Assembly: GCA_046760105.1 (NCBI GenBank)
Contig: JBHIDJ010000020.1
Location: forward strand, 1 to 35,815
Length of the DNA: 35,815 nt
Reading direction: 5' to 3'
From: JBHIDJ01 sp046760105
Lineage (GTDB): Bacteria; Pseudomonadota; Gammaproteobacteria; Acidiferrobacterales; SPGG2
This document shows, piece after piece, positions 17,737 to 25,770 of the stretch. A program made the position numbers and the translations under genes. The first letter of the stretch is position 1. The number at the start of each line of letters is the position of its first letter. The notes beneath the pieces are model-generated. The model was not told the DNA's origin. It ran no database searches and saw nothing but the letters and a program-made list of their open reading frames with translations.

Positions 17737-18240
17737 ATGGTACGCGCCTCCCATCTGACAATACTGTTGGCTTTGGCCGCGCTGCTGAGTGTAGGGTTCG
17801 CCCTGTCTGTTGGCAGCGTGGATGTGACTTGGGGGGAATTCCGGCAAGCGTTTATAGAACGCGACGGTGGTATCGGTAGTACGGTGGTCATGGAACTACG
17901 GTTGCCGCGTGCCCTTTGCGCATTTGCAGTTGGCGGCCTGCTGGTGTTATCAGGCGCCTTGCTCCAAGTACTGCTGCGCAATCCGCTCGCCGACCCGTAT
18001 ATTCTTAGCGCCTGGATCCTCGGCAATGCAGTCGCCGGCCGCCTGCTGTCTACACTTCTAGTATTCAGTCTCAGCCGACTCGAAGGCGCCTGGACACAAA
18101 CGCGACTGCTGTTGACGGGAGTGGTGGTGGCCGCCGGCTCGGGTGCCCTTATTAGTTTCGTTCTCGTCATTTCGCCCGAAGGTAATCTGCACAATGCCGT
18201 TACGGTAAACTGTCAACTATACTCGACGCGGAAACGTTAG
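17737..18240 (+). pseudogene. Truncated, internally deleted FecCD/BtuC-type ABC permease
   Basis: The frame encodes 167 residues, against about 330 for an intact iron/cobalamin permease. Recognisable blocks are the N-terminal helix, RLPRALCAFAVGGLLVLSGALLQ, RNPLADPYIL, STLLVFSLSR, and TRLLLTGVVVAAGSGALISF to SPEGNLHN. The segment normally joining ADPYILG to the next helix is missing about 30-40 residues. After SPEGNLHN the permease stops and the frame runs into the end of a different gene. It sits 10 bp after the HAD gene and was probably part of a metal-chelate or cobalamin uptake operon that has been lost. Confidence 0.75.
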
Positions 18241-18308
18241 GACGACTCTATGGCTGCGCGATACGCCACATCGATGCCGCGGAAGGCACATTTTACTTGC
18301 CGGCATAG
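18195..18308 (+). pseudogene. C-terminal remnant of a FecE/BtuD-type ABC ATPase
   Basis: In a different frame from the permease remnant, codons ending at TAG 18306-18308 read ILDAETLGRLYGCAIRHID and then FYLPA. This is the usual C-terminal end of iron/cobalamin importer ATPases, which have the form 'vL..e.L..lYG..v......g...fvP'. No Walker A, signature or Walker B region is present; they are deleted together with the second half of the permease. Translation of this fragment is unlikely. Confidence 0.6.
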
Positions 18309-18338
18309 AAACTATACCAACAAGACATCTGACAAGCG

Positions 18339-19928
18339 ATGAGAGACATACAATATCCAGGACGATCTGTCGTGATGAGCACGCGCGGCATGGTGGCCAC
18401 CAGCCAGCCCATAGCGACACAAACAGGTTTGAATGTGTTGCAAGCAGGCGGCAACGCCATGGACGCGGCTGTGGCCGCAAGCGCGACGCTGTGTGTGACA
18501 GAACCGCAGTCAACCGGAATCGGCGGCGATTGTTTCCTGTTATACCACGAAGCCAGGTCCGGCAAACTCTACGGGCTCAACGGCAGCGGCCGTGCACCGG
18601 CACGCGCGACACTGGAAGAACTGCGGCGCCGTGGTCATAAGACAATGCCGGAGTACGGCATACTTGCGGTGACGGTTCCAGGCGCCATCGATGCTTGGCA
18701 GACCGCGCTGCAGCGGTTTGGCACTGTGACCCTAAAGGAAGCATTGCAACCGGCGATCGCTTATGCTGAAGACGGCTATGCGGTTTCTCCGGTGGTGGCC
18801 AAGGTGTGGAAACAGTATGAGCCGCTACTCAGCACTTGCGAGGATACGCGGCGCACGTTGCTGGTGAACGGACGCGCGCCTTTGGCGGGCACGCTGCACC
18901 ATCAGCCCAACCTGGCGAAGTCGCTACGCAAAATCGCCGCGGGCGGCCGTGATGCCTTTTATAGAGGCGAAATCGCTGAGGCAATTGTTCGATTCAACAC
19001 AGCGAACGATGGCCTGTTGGAGCTTGAAGATTTTGCCTCGCACCGTTCCGATTGGGTCGAGCCTATTTGCACCGGCTATCGCGGGCTGTGCGTTTACGAA
19101 ATTCCCCCGAACAGTCAAGGCATCGCCGTGTTGATGATGCTTAATATGTTCGAAAACACGCGCCTAGGTGAAATGCAACACCTCGGTGCCGACCACATTC
19201 ACGCTGTCACGGAGGCGTTTAAGCTCGCCATCGCCGAGCGAGACCGGTTTGTGTCTGACCCCGATTTCAGTGAGATCCCGATGGCGGCGATGTTGTCTGA
19301 GGAGTTCGCGAAAAAGCAGTGGTCGCGCATCGATCCCGCCCGCACATTGAACCATCCGGTAGCCTCTGGCTTGCCCGATCACCGGGACACCATTTACCTC
19401 ACGGTGGTGGATGAGCAACGTAATGTGGTGTCGTTTATCAATAGCCTCTACCACCCATGGGGAAGTTGCATGGTTGCCGGCGACACCGGCATCATGTTGC
19501 AGAATCGCGGGGGCGGCTTCAATCTGATCGAGGGGCATGCAAACTGTATCGCGCCCGGTAAGCGGCCTATGCACACCATTATTCCGGCAATGGCATACCG
19601 CAGCAATCAGCCGGTGCTTTCGTTCGGCGTCATGGGTGGCGAGTACCAGGCGATGGGCCACAGCTATGTACTCACCAATTGGCTTGACTTTGACCTGGAT
19701 CTTCAGGAGGCCGTTGACGCGCCTCGCTTTCTACCCGCCGAGGGCGTGCTCACCGTCGAAAGAGCCATATCTACGACAACGCGAAGCGAGTTAGAACGTC
19801 GTGGTCACAAGGTACTGGAAGCCGGGAAGCCGTTTGGTGGCGGTCAGTGTATCTATATCGACTGGGACAACGGCGTGTTGCAGGCCGCATCCGACCCGCG
19901 CAAGGACGGTTGCGCGCTTGGCTACTGA
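18339..19928 (+). CDS. Gamma-glutamyltransferase family protein
   Basis: A 529-residue N-terminal-nucleophile hydrolase/transferase that should autoprocess into large and small subunits. The N-terminal signature MVATSQPIATQTGLNVLQAGGNAMDAAVA and IGGDCFLLYH are typical. The predicted cleavage and nucleophile residue is Thr351 in HRDTIYLTVVD, followed by VVSFINSLYHPWGS and GIMLQNRGGGF. No signal peptide is evident, so this is likely the cytoplasmic acylase-like branch of the family rather than a periplasmic glutathione-degrading Ggt. The physiological gamma-glutamyl or acyl substrate is unknown. It opens a rightward cluster with an aspartate dehydrogenase-like gene and a TTT transporter. Confidence 0.88.
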   Translation: MRDIQYPGRSVVMSTRGMVATSQPIATQTGLNVLQAGGNAMDAAVAASATLCVTEPQSTGIGGDCFLLYHEARSGKLYGLNGSGRAPARATLEELRRRGHKTMPEYGILAVTVPGAIDAWQTALQRFGTVTLKEALQPAIAYAEDGYAVSPVVAKVWKQYEPLLSTCEDTRRTLLVNGRAPLAGTLHHQPNLAKSLRKIAAGGRDAFYRGEIAEAIVRFNTANDGLLELEDFASHRSDWVEPICTGYRGLCVYEIPPNSQGIAVLMMLNMFENTRLGEMQHLGADHIHAVTEAFKLAIAERDRFVSDPDFSEIPMAAMLSEEFAKKQWSRIDPARTLNHPVASGLPDHRDTIYLTVVDEQRNVVSFINSLYHPWGSCMVAGDTGIMLQNRGGGFNLIEGHANCIAPGKRPMHTIIPAMAYRSNQPVLSFGVMGGEYQAMGHSYVLTNWLDFDLDLQEAVDAPRFLPAEGVLTVERAISTTTRSELERRGHKVLEAGKPFGGGQCIYIDWDNGVLQAASDPRKDGCALGY

Positions 19929-20021
19929 AAAACGCTGCATCAGCTGGGCTCTTCCGAGGCCCCGATCCACGCGTACTCAGCTAGTACTCGCTTCAGCGCC
20001 GTTCACGAACTATCGGCAAGC

Positions 20022-20849
20022 ATGACCCAACTAACGCAAGTGGACGCATTGCAAGTTGCCATCGGCGGGCTCGGCACTGTCGGCACAGCAGTGGCGAGAC
20101 GATTGGATCAGGGCATTGAAAGCTTAACACTTGCGGCCGTGTCGGCGCGCGATCGCGCGCGTGCGGCAGAACGGATGCGTGACTACCGGCACAAGGTGCC
20201 GGTGCTGCCGCTGGCGGAGCTTGCAGGCGGCGCCGACGTGATCGTGGAGTGTGCGCCGGCAGCCGTGTTCTCAGAAGTCGCCGAACCGGCCGTTAAAGCT
20301 GGGCGCATATTCGTGCCGATTAGTGTCGGTGCACTGCTGTCAAATTGGCATATCGTTAAGCTTGCCAGAACACACGGTGCGCGCATCATCGTGCCGACCG
20401 GGGCACTGCTTGGTCTCGACGCCGTGCGTGCCGCCGCCGAAGGCCGCATCGATGGTGTACGTATGGTGACCCGTAAGCCGCCACGTGCGCTCGCCGGTTC
20501 TCCCTATATCGAAGAACATGCGATTGGCCTCGATAATGTCGATAAGCCGTTGAAAGTGTTTGAGGGCACGGCACGCGAAGGTGCGGAGGGCTTTCCGGCC
20601 AATGTCAACGTTGCAGCCGCTCTTGGGCTCGCTGGCGTCGGTCCGGATCGTACACGACTCGAGATCTGGGCTGATCCCACAGTTACGCGAAACACGCACC
20701 ATATTATTGTTGAAGCGGATAGCGCGCGGTTCGAACTTAATATCGAGAACGTACCGTCAGACGAGAACCCGCGTACCGGCAAGATCGTGGCGCTTAGCAT
20801 CATCGCTGCCCTGAGACGCCTCGTGGACCCGATTAGCATCGGGACCTGA
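20022..20849 (+). CDS. Aspartate dehydrogenase-like oxidoreductase
   Basis: A 275-residue protein of the L-aspartate dehydrogenase (NadX-like) family, which interconverts L-aspartate and iminoaspartate/oxaloacetate with NAD(P). It has a Rossmann motif GGLGTVGTAVARRL near residue 14, VIVECAPAAVF, and PTGALLGLDAV. His226 lies in the catalytic segment RNTHHI, followed by the ENPRTGK segment common to the family. It is the second gene of the cluster, 93 bp after the gamma-glutamyltransferase gene. The neighbouring TTT importer suggests it processes an imported amino or dicarboxylic acid; this is inference. Confidence 0.85.
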   Translation: MTQLTQVDALQVAIGGLGTVGTAVARRLDQGIESLTLAAVSARDRARAAERMRDYRHKVPVLPLAELAGGADVIVECAPAAVFSEVAEPAVKAGRIFVPISVGALLSNWHIVKLARTHGARIIVPTGALLGLDAVRAAAEGRIDGVRMVTRKPPRALAGSPYIEEHAIGLDNVDKPLKVFEGTAREGAEGFPANVNVAAALGLAGVGPDRTRLEIWADPTVTRNTHHIIVEADSARFELNIENVPSDENPRTGKIVALSIIAALRRLVDPISIGT

Positions 20850-20966
20850 TGTCTTAGCTTGCCAGCACGCGCTCGCTGGAGGCCTACTGTCCTACCCAGA
20901 CGAGACAAACACCAAACGCTAGTCAAATCCGTGCGCTTCGTCTAGCATACCGTATCTCGTATACCA

Positions 20967-20985
20967 GCAAGCCTGGGGCTTTTGC
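20967..20985 (+). terminator. Possible weak terminator after the aspartate dehydrogenase gene
   Basis: AAGCC at 20969-20973 pairs with GGCTT at 20977-20981 around a 3-base loop and runs into a short T run. The stem is only five pairs, so termination would be partial at best. It lies between the upstream enzymes and tctC. Confidence 0.3.
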
Positions 20986-21083
20986 GAGCGTTTATTTCAC
21001 TCACGTGATTTGACGGCTATCGACAAAACCGTCACATGCATCAACTCAGCATAACTTCAATAACGTTAGCCAGGAGGTTGGAA

Positions 21084-22049
21084 ATGAAAAATCATATGTT
21101 TCTGAAGGCTGCTTTGGCGGCAGCCACCATTATCTTCTCACCAATGGCGTTTTCAGCCGCGAAAATACCTTGTAGCACCGCCAAACTGATCGTCCCGTGG
21201 AAGGCCGGTGGTGGTACCGATATTATCTTTCGCGTTGTCGCGGAAGCGATTAACAAAAGCGGTACCAAGCCGCAGATACAGGTCGTCAACATCAGCGGTC
21301 AAGGTGGCAACAAGGGCGCAAAGGAAGCGCGTAAAGCGAAGGCCGACGGCTGTACGCTCTTTGCGATTCACCAGAGTGCGATGACGAGTTACCTGAACGG
21401 CCGCGTCGATTTTACGTGGGATGCATTCGAGCCGGTCGCGCTCGTAACTCACACGCCAGCGATCATTGGCGCTGCAAAGGCCGTGCCTTTTGATGACGTT
21501 ACGGGGCTGATTGCGGAGGCTAAGAACAAGCCGGGCGAGATACTGGCCGGTGGCACACTCGGTTCGACAAGCCATTTTACCATGCTGCTCTTGGAGGAGG
21601 CGGCTGGTATCAACTTCAAGCACATCTCCTACGACGGCACGCGGGAGCGCATGACTGCACTGCTCGCCAATAATATCCAAATCGGGGAAATCAATGTCAC
21701 CGCCGCGCAGAAATACATCAAAGGCGGTGATCTCAAAGCCCTGGGGATTGCCACCCCGAAGCGCGATCCGCGAGTTCCTAATGTCAAGACCTTGAAGGAA
21801 CAGGGTATCGACCTCCTGTTCGGTGTGGATCGCGGCGTTGTACTGCCCAAGGGCACATCCAAGGACGTCATCGAGCACTATGAAAAAGTTATTGCTAAAG
21901 CCATGGCAGATCCTGACGTTAAGCGCCAGCTCGAGGCCAAGGGTAGCTCGGTCAAGTATCTTGGCCGCAAAGACTACGGGCGCCAGATGGCCAATACCTT
22001 CGATACCTTGAAAAAGACCGCGATCAAGATCGGTCTCTACAAGCCGTAA
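21084..22049 (+). CDS. tctC: TTT-family periplasmic substrate-binding protein (TctC/Bug)
   Basis: The extracytoplasmic receptor of a tripartite tricarboxylate transporter; these proteins bind small carboxylates, amino acids or vitamins. The 321-residue precursor has a signal peptide (about residues 1-24, ending MAFSA). The Bug-family ligand loop KLIVPWKAGGGTDIIFRVVAEAI follows, then GGTLGSTSHFTMLLLEEAAGINFKHISYDG. Start ATG 21084 is fixed by AGGAGG at 21072-21077 with a 6-base gap; an upstream in-frame ATG at 21036 lacks this. TGACGG (21011) and CCGTCA (21029) form a loose inverted repeat in the upstream region. The ligand cannot be predicted. Confidence 0.93.
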   Translation: MKNHMFLKAALAAATIIFSPMAFSAAKIPCSTAKLIVPWKAGGGTDIIFRVVAEAINKSGTKPQIQVVNISGQGGNKGAKEARKAKADGCTLFAIHQSAMTSYLNGRVDFTWDAFEPVALVTHTPAIIGAAKAVPFDDVTGLIAEAKNKPGEILAGGTLGSTSHFTMLLLEEAAGINFKHISYDGTRERMTALLANNIQIGEINVTAAQKYIKGGDLKALGIATPKRDPRVPNVKTLKEQGIDLLFGVDRGVVLPKGTSKDVIEHYEKVIAKAMADPDVKRQLEAKGSSVKYLGRKDYGRQMANTFDTLKKTAIKIGLYKP

Positions 22050-22084
22050 GACTCGCGCGTTCTGCTAATCGGTCAACTAAAATG

Positions 22085-22110
22085 GGCGGCCCACCCTCGG
22101 GTGGGCCGCC
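22085..22110 (+). terminator. Perfect 12-bp hairpin between tctC and tctB
   Basis: GGCGGCCCACCC at 22085-22096 is exactly complementary to 22099-22110 with two bases between, forming a very stable GC-rich hairpin. The downstream rightward sequence GATTATTAGT is not a proper T tract. It may therefore attenuate transcription or protect the 3' end of tctC mRNA, giving more binding protein than membrane subunits. Confidence 0.65.
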
Positions 22111-22145
22111 GATTATTAGTGGCCCAAAAGTCATGATAGGAAAAC

Positions 22146-22634
22146 GTGAGCCAACTTAATAAGGACACGCTGGTCGCTATTTTTCTTTTGCTGTTCTGCG
22201 GGGTCTTTTTCGCGGCCAGCTTTGACATTCGTGAAACGATTTATGGCACGCTCGGCTCGGAGGTGTGGCCGCGCGTTATTCTCACACTACTATCGTTGCT
22301 AAGCCTCGGATACCTCGTTCAGTCCGTACGCCAAGGGAAAGTGGAAGGCGAGCGACAAACACCCGGATTCAAAACCTGGCTTCTTACCTATCGCAATGCG
22401 CTTTGGTGCTTTTTCTGGTTTGCGTTGTTCCTTTTAACTTTACCCTATCTTGGCATGCTTATCGGCGGGAGCTTATTCGTCTACGCGACGCTTGCCACGC
22501 TTGGCGAACGCAGCTTGCACGCGCAGGCGCTGCACCTAGCGGTGGCGGTCGTATCTGTAGGTCTGATGTGGGCACTCTTTACTTATGGCCTCAATGTCTT
22601 CCTTCCCGAAGGTGAGCTGCTCTCCATACACTAA
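22146..22634 (+). CDS. tctB: TTT transporter small membrane subunit (TctB)
   Basis: A 162-residue, four-helix membrane protein with the TctB layout. A short N-terminus leads into TM1 (LVAIFLLLFCGVFFAASF); a cytoplasmic or periplasmic loop rich in charge follows, then three more hydrophobic segments. The start codon is GTG 22146 with TAGGA upstream. It partners with TctA and with the TctC receptor encoded just upstream. TctB subunits are poorly conserved, so the call rests on topology, GSEVWPR near residue 37 and gene order. Confidence 0.88.
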   Translation: MSQLNKDTLVAIFLLLFCGVFFAASFDIRETIYGTLGSEVWPRVILTLLSLLSLGYLVQSVRQGKVEGERQTPGFKTWLLTYRNALWCFFWFALFLLTLPYLGMLIGGSLFVYATLATLGERSLHAQALHLAVAVVSVGLMWALFTYGLNVFLPEGELLSIH

Positions 22635-22702
22635 CTAAGACTGGATCGGATCCGTCGATATATAAGCAATGAACGTTATTGCCCTTTCTGCTTAAACTAC
22701 TC

Positions 22703-22787
22703 AACGCAAGGGCGCTAAGACGCAAAGACCTTTGAATCAATAACTTTCCGGGAATTAAAAACTTTGCGTCCTTTGCGTCTTTGCGTT
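22703..22787. repeat. Imperfect inverted repeat of the CGCAAAG type
   Basis: The left arm (22703-22727) reads AACGCAAGGG followed by CGCTAAGACGCAAAG. The right arm (22762-22787) is its near reverse complement, built of repeated TTTGCGT units. A 34-bp spacer separates them. This kind of intergenic palindrome made of CGCAAAG steps is common as a dispersed element in proteobacterial genomes. It lies between tctB and tctA and could form a long hairpin in the mRNA. Confidence 0.75.
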
Positions 22788-22825
22788 GGGCTGTTTTTCG
22801 AAAGGCGGGTTACTAGGGTCGAACA

Positions 22826-24478
22826 GTGATTCTGGAAAATGTAATAGCAGCGACCGACGCCGTCTTCGAGTTGAAGACCATCGGGCTCATGATAGTCGGC
22901 GTTGCCGCCGGCCTGATCACCGGTGCTATCCCGGGTTTCACCATTACGATGGCGGTCGTGCTGACGCTTCCTTTCACGTTCGGAATGAGTGCGACGCAGG
23001 GGCTGGCAACCATGATCGGGGTTTTGGTCGGCGGCCTCTCAGGCGGTCTGATGGCAGGGATGTTGACGGGCATTCCCGGTACACCATCTTCTGTTGCGAC
23101 CACCTTCGACGGCTTTCCCATGGCGCGTAAGGGCCGACCGGGGCTCGCTTTGGGTATCGGTGTGTGGTCGTCATTCTTCGGTGGGATCATTAGTGGCTGC
23201 GTACTCGTAACCCTTGCACCGCAGCTCGCGCGGATCGGTCTTGAGTTCGGGCCTTGGGACTACTTCATGTTGGTGATGTTCGCACTCACCATCACCGCCA
23301 GCCTCTCCGGGAAAGCGTTGCTAAAGGGCATCATCGCAGGCGCGCTTGGCTTGCTTGCCTCGACGATTGGCGAGGACGAGGTCAATGGGGTGGCGCGGTT
23401 TACGTTCGGAGTAGACGCGTTCGAACAGGGTTTCGATTTTCTGCCCGTACTAGTCGGCCTGTTCGCCTTTAGTCAGCTACTAAGCGACGTGCAAGATGCT
23501 GATAAGGCGCGCAAGCCCTTGATGCCTAAGGGAGCCAAAGCAGTAAGGATCGAGCATCACCGCGCTATCGGTGAGGTCCTACGGCGTTGGGCAGTACTGG
23601 TGCGCTCGGCGTTGATAGGTGTTTTCACTGGCATACTGCCCGGGGCGGGCGGCTCGGTTGCGAATATTCTCGCCTACGATCAGGCGAAGAAGTTTTCAAA
23701 GTATCCTGAAAAGTTCGGTTCTGGCATTCCCGATGGCGTCATCGCGCCCGAATCATCTAACAATGCGGTCGAAGGCGGTGCGCTGTGTACGCTGATGGCG
23801 TTGGGAATCCCGGGGGATGTAACGGCGGCGGTGATGCTGGGTGCGCTGCTGATTCATGACATCGTGCCGAGCCCATCTTTTATGGGTGACGAGCCCGTGC
23901 TCGCCTATTCGATCTTCATCGCTTTCTTCTTTGCGCACTTCATCATGATCACCTTACAGGCACTCTGCCTGCGCGTCTTTGTCAGGGTCACTCGTATACC
24001 GATGTACATCTTAGCATCGGTGATCCTGGTTTATTGCGCAATCGGTGTGTTCGCATTGAATAACATTGAGTTCGATCTTTGGGTATTGTTCCTATTTGGC
24101 GTAATCGGCTATTCGTTGCGCCTGTTCGGCTTTCCACTGGCGCCAATGATCCTCGGCGTCGTGTTGGGCGACATCGCTGAACTTAATCTGAACCGTGCCT
24201 GGTCTATCAGCAATGATCTGACACTGTTCTTCACTCGGCCCTGGTCGGCATTCTTTCTAATCTTGGCAACGTTCTCGACCGTGTTTCCGTTGTACCAGCG
24301 TGACCGCGGAAGGAAAAAGTGGACGCTGTTTTATCCCGGTCTGTTTTCGATTGCGATTGCCGGACCGCTCTTCTTCATGGGCGGGTCAGTGCGCCCCGCG
24401 ATCGCAACCCTGCTCATCGTTTTGGGCGCCTACCTACTGTGGCGACAGTACCGCGCTGGCTGGCGCGTTGAGGCCTAG
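22826..24478 (+). CDS. tctA: TTT transporter large membrane subunit (TctA)
   Basis: The 550-residue permease of the tripartite tricarboxylate transporter, with about twelve transmembrane segments. The conserved TctA glycine-rich segments are present: AAGLITGAIPGFTITMAVVLTLPFTF with MLTGIPGTPSSVATTFDGFPMA in the N-terminal half, and GVFTGILPGAGGSVANILAYDQAKK with GVIAPESSNNAVEGGALCTLMALGIPGD in the second half. The start is GTG 22826. The C-terminus is about 50 residues longer than usual and ends in two extra hydrophobic stretches. With tctC and tctB it makes a complete secondary importer. Confidence 0.94.
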   Translation: MILENVIAATDAVFELKTIGLMIVGVAAGLITGAIPGFTITMAVVLTLPFTFGMSATQGLATMIGVLVGGLSGGLMAGMLTGIPGTPSSVATTFDGFPMARKGRPGLALGIGVWSSFFGGIISGCVLVTLAPQLARIGLEFGPWDYFMLVMFALTITASLSGKALLKGIIAGALGLLASTIGEDEVNGVARFTFGVDAFEQGFDFLPVLVGLFAFSQLLSDVQDADKARKPLMPKGAKAVRIEHHRAIGEVLRRWAVLVRSALIGVFTGILPGAGGSVANILAYDQAKKFSKYPEKFGSGIPDGVIAPESSNNAVEGGALCTLMALGIPGDVTAAVMLGALLIHDIVPSPSFMGDEPVLAYSIFIAFFFAHFIMITLQALCLRVFVRVTRIPMYILASVILVYCAIGVFALNNIEFDLWVLFLFGVIGYSLRLFGFPLAPMILGVVLGDIAELNLNRAWSISNDLTLFFTRPWSAFFLILATFSTVFPLYQRDRGRKKWTLFYPGLFSIAIAGPLFFMGGSVRPAIATLLIVLGAYLLWRQYRAGWRVEA

Positions 24479-24625
24479 CTTCTTGCCAGCGTTTGCTATC
24501 GGGGACAACGCACGCCCCACCCATTGATTATCTTAATACTGAATATTGAAATAATTGCTTTGCTGACGATCCAAGTCTCTTAATAAGATGTCGTTGTTGC
24601 GTGTTTTTGCTGTTAGGGGGCCATC

Positions 24626-25681
24626 ATGAAAGTATGTATTGTGGGCGCTGGCGCGATCGGTGGAATGCTTGGCGTTAGATTGGCACTCTCTGGAGAGGGG
24701 GTAACGCTCGTCGCGCGGGGTGCCCACCTCGAGGCGATCAAGAAAAATGGCCTCAAGCTCATCATGCAGGACGGTACCGAATGTGTTACGCGCGACGCCA
24801 AAGCTACCGATAGCCTGCAAAAAGCCGGTCCCCAGGATGTGGTCATTCTGGCGGTGAAGGCCCATCAAATCGAGCCCATAGCGCCGGCTCTGCGCGCGCT
24901 GTTTAAGCCTGACACGATCGTTGTCACGACCCAGAACGGAATCCCCTGGTGGTACTTCCAAAGATACGGCGGTGAGTTCGATAACTACCAGATCAAAACG
25001 GTGGACCCCAATGGGACCATCGCTGCCAACATTGAACCGGATCGGATCATCGGCTGCATTGCTTATCCCGCCGCCAAAATATCAGCGCCAGGCGTCATTC
25101 GTCATATCGAGGGAAATCGCTTCCCCATCGGCGAACTCGACGGCTCGGAATCCGAGCACGCCAAGATGATCTCCCACATGTTCATCAAAGCTGGCTTTAA
25201 GTCGCCCATCCTGCCTGACATTCGCTCTGAACTTTGGCTCAAGGCATGGGGGAACTTGACGTTTAACCCAATCAGCGCACTCACGCACTCGACGCTAGTG
25301 GATATCTGTCAGTATCCGCTCACGAGACATCTAGCCGAGATGATGATGAGCGAGGCGCAAATGATCGCCAACAAACTTGGTGTAACCTTCCGCGTGCCTC
25401 TGGAGAAACGCATTACTGGTGCGGAGAAAGTGGGCAAACACAAGACCTCCATGCTGCAAGATGTGGAGGCCGGTAAGCTCCTGGAATCTGACGCTTTGCT
25501 CGGGGCGGTGGTGGAATTGGGTGAGCTTACGCATACGCCGACCCCTTACATGGACGCGCTATATGCCTGCGTCAAACTGCTCGCTAAGACCATCGACGAG
25601 GAAAGCATTTTTATCAAGGCCCAATCGTTTTGTGCGGATCCTACGCCAGCAGCGCTTTCACGCGTTGCACAGGCAGGTTAG
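24626..25681 (+). CDS. Ketopantoate reductase (PanE/ApbA) family protein
   Basis: A 351-residue NADP-dependent reductase of the 2-dehydropantoate 2-reductase family. It has the N-terminal motif CIVGAGAIGGMLGVRLA, VVTTQNGIPWW, and the catalytic-Lys motif LWLKAWGNLTFNPISALTHSTL at about residues 199-220. It is longer than E. coli PanE (303), and such long paralogues often act on other 2-oxo acids. No other pantothenate gene is nearby. The position 147 bp behind tctA suggests a role with the imported acid, but it could equally be the cell's PanE. A GGGGG ribosome site precedes the ATG. Confidence 0.85.
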   Translation: MKVCIVGAGAIGGMLGVRLALSGEGVTLVARGAHLEAIKKNGLKLIMQDGTECVTRDAKATDSLQKAGPQDVVILAVKAHQIEPIAPALRALFKPDTIVVTTQNGIPWWYFQRYGGEFDNYQIKTVDPNGTIAANIEPDRIIGCIAYPAAKISAPGVIRHIEGNRFPIGELDGSESEHAKMISHMFIKAGFKSPILPDIRSELWLKAWGNLTFNPISALTHSTLVDICQYPLTRHLAEMMMSEAQMIANKLGVTFRVPLEKRITGAEKVGKHKTSMLQDVEAGKLLESDALLGAVVELGELTHTPTPYMDALYACVKLLAKTIDEESIFIKAQSFCADPTPAALSRVAQAG

Positions 25682-25684
25682 CAA

Positions 25685-25748
25685 AAACTTGCTACTTGTT
25701 ACTTGACACTCGCCGTATGATATCTTGGTACTTCAAACTTGCTAGTTG
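25685..25748 (+). repeat. Short direct repeat pair
   Basis: AAACTTGCTACTTG at 25685-25698 recurs with one change at 25735-25748, 50 bp later, with further ACTTG copies between. It fills the gap between the convergent ketopantoate reductase-family and universal stress protein genes. No hairpin terminator is evident in this gap. Confidence 0.45.
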
Positions 25749-25770
25749 ATATTTGTCGCTAAGAGTTGAA

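Noticed and set aside
17406..18194. 262-codon minus-strand frame across the HAD gene and permease remnant
   Set aside because: Spans two unrelated plus-strand genes and has low-complexity composition without a known domain.
21153..21878. 241-codon minus-strand frame opposite tctC
   Set aside because: Shadow of tctC with no ribosome site or family features.
22703..22787. Repeated CGCAAAG units as a CRISPR array
   Set aside because: Only one inverted pair of arms, with no regular spacers and no cas genes.
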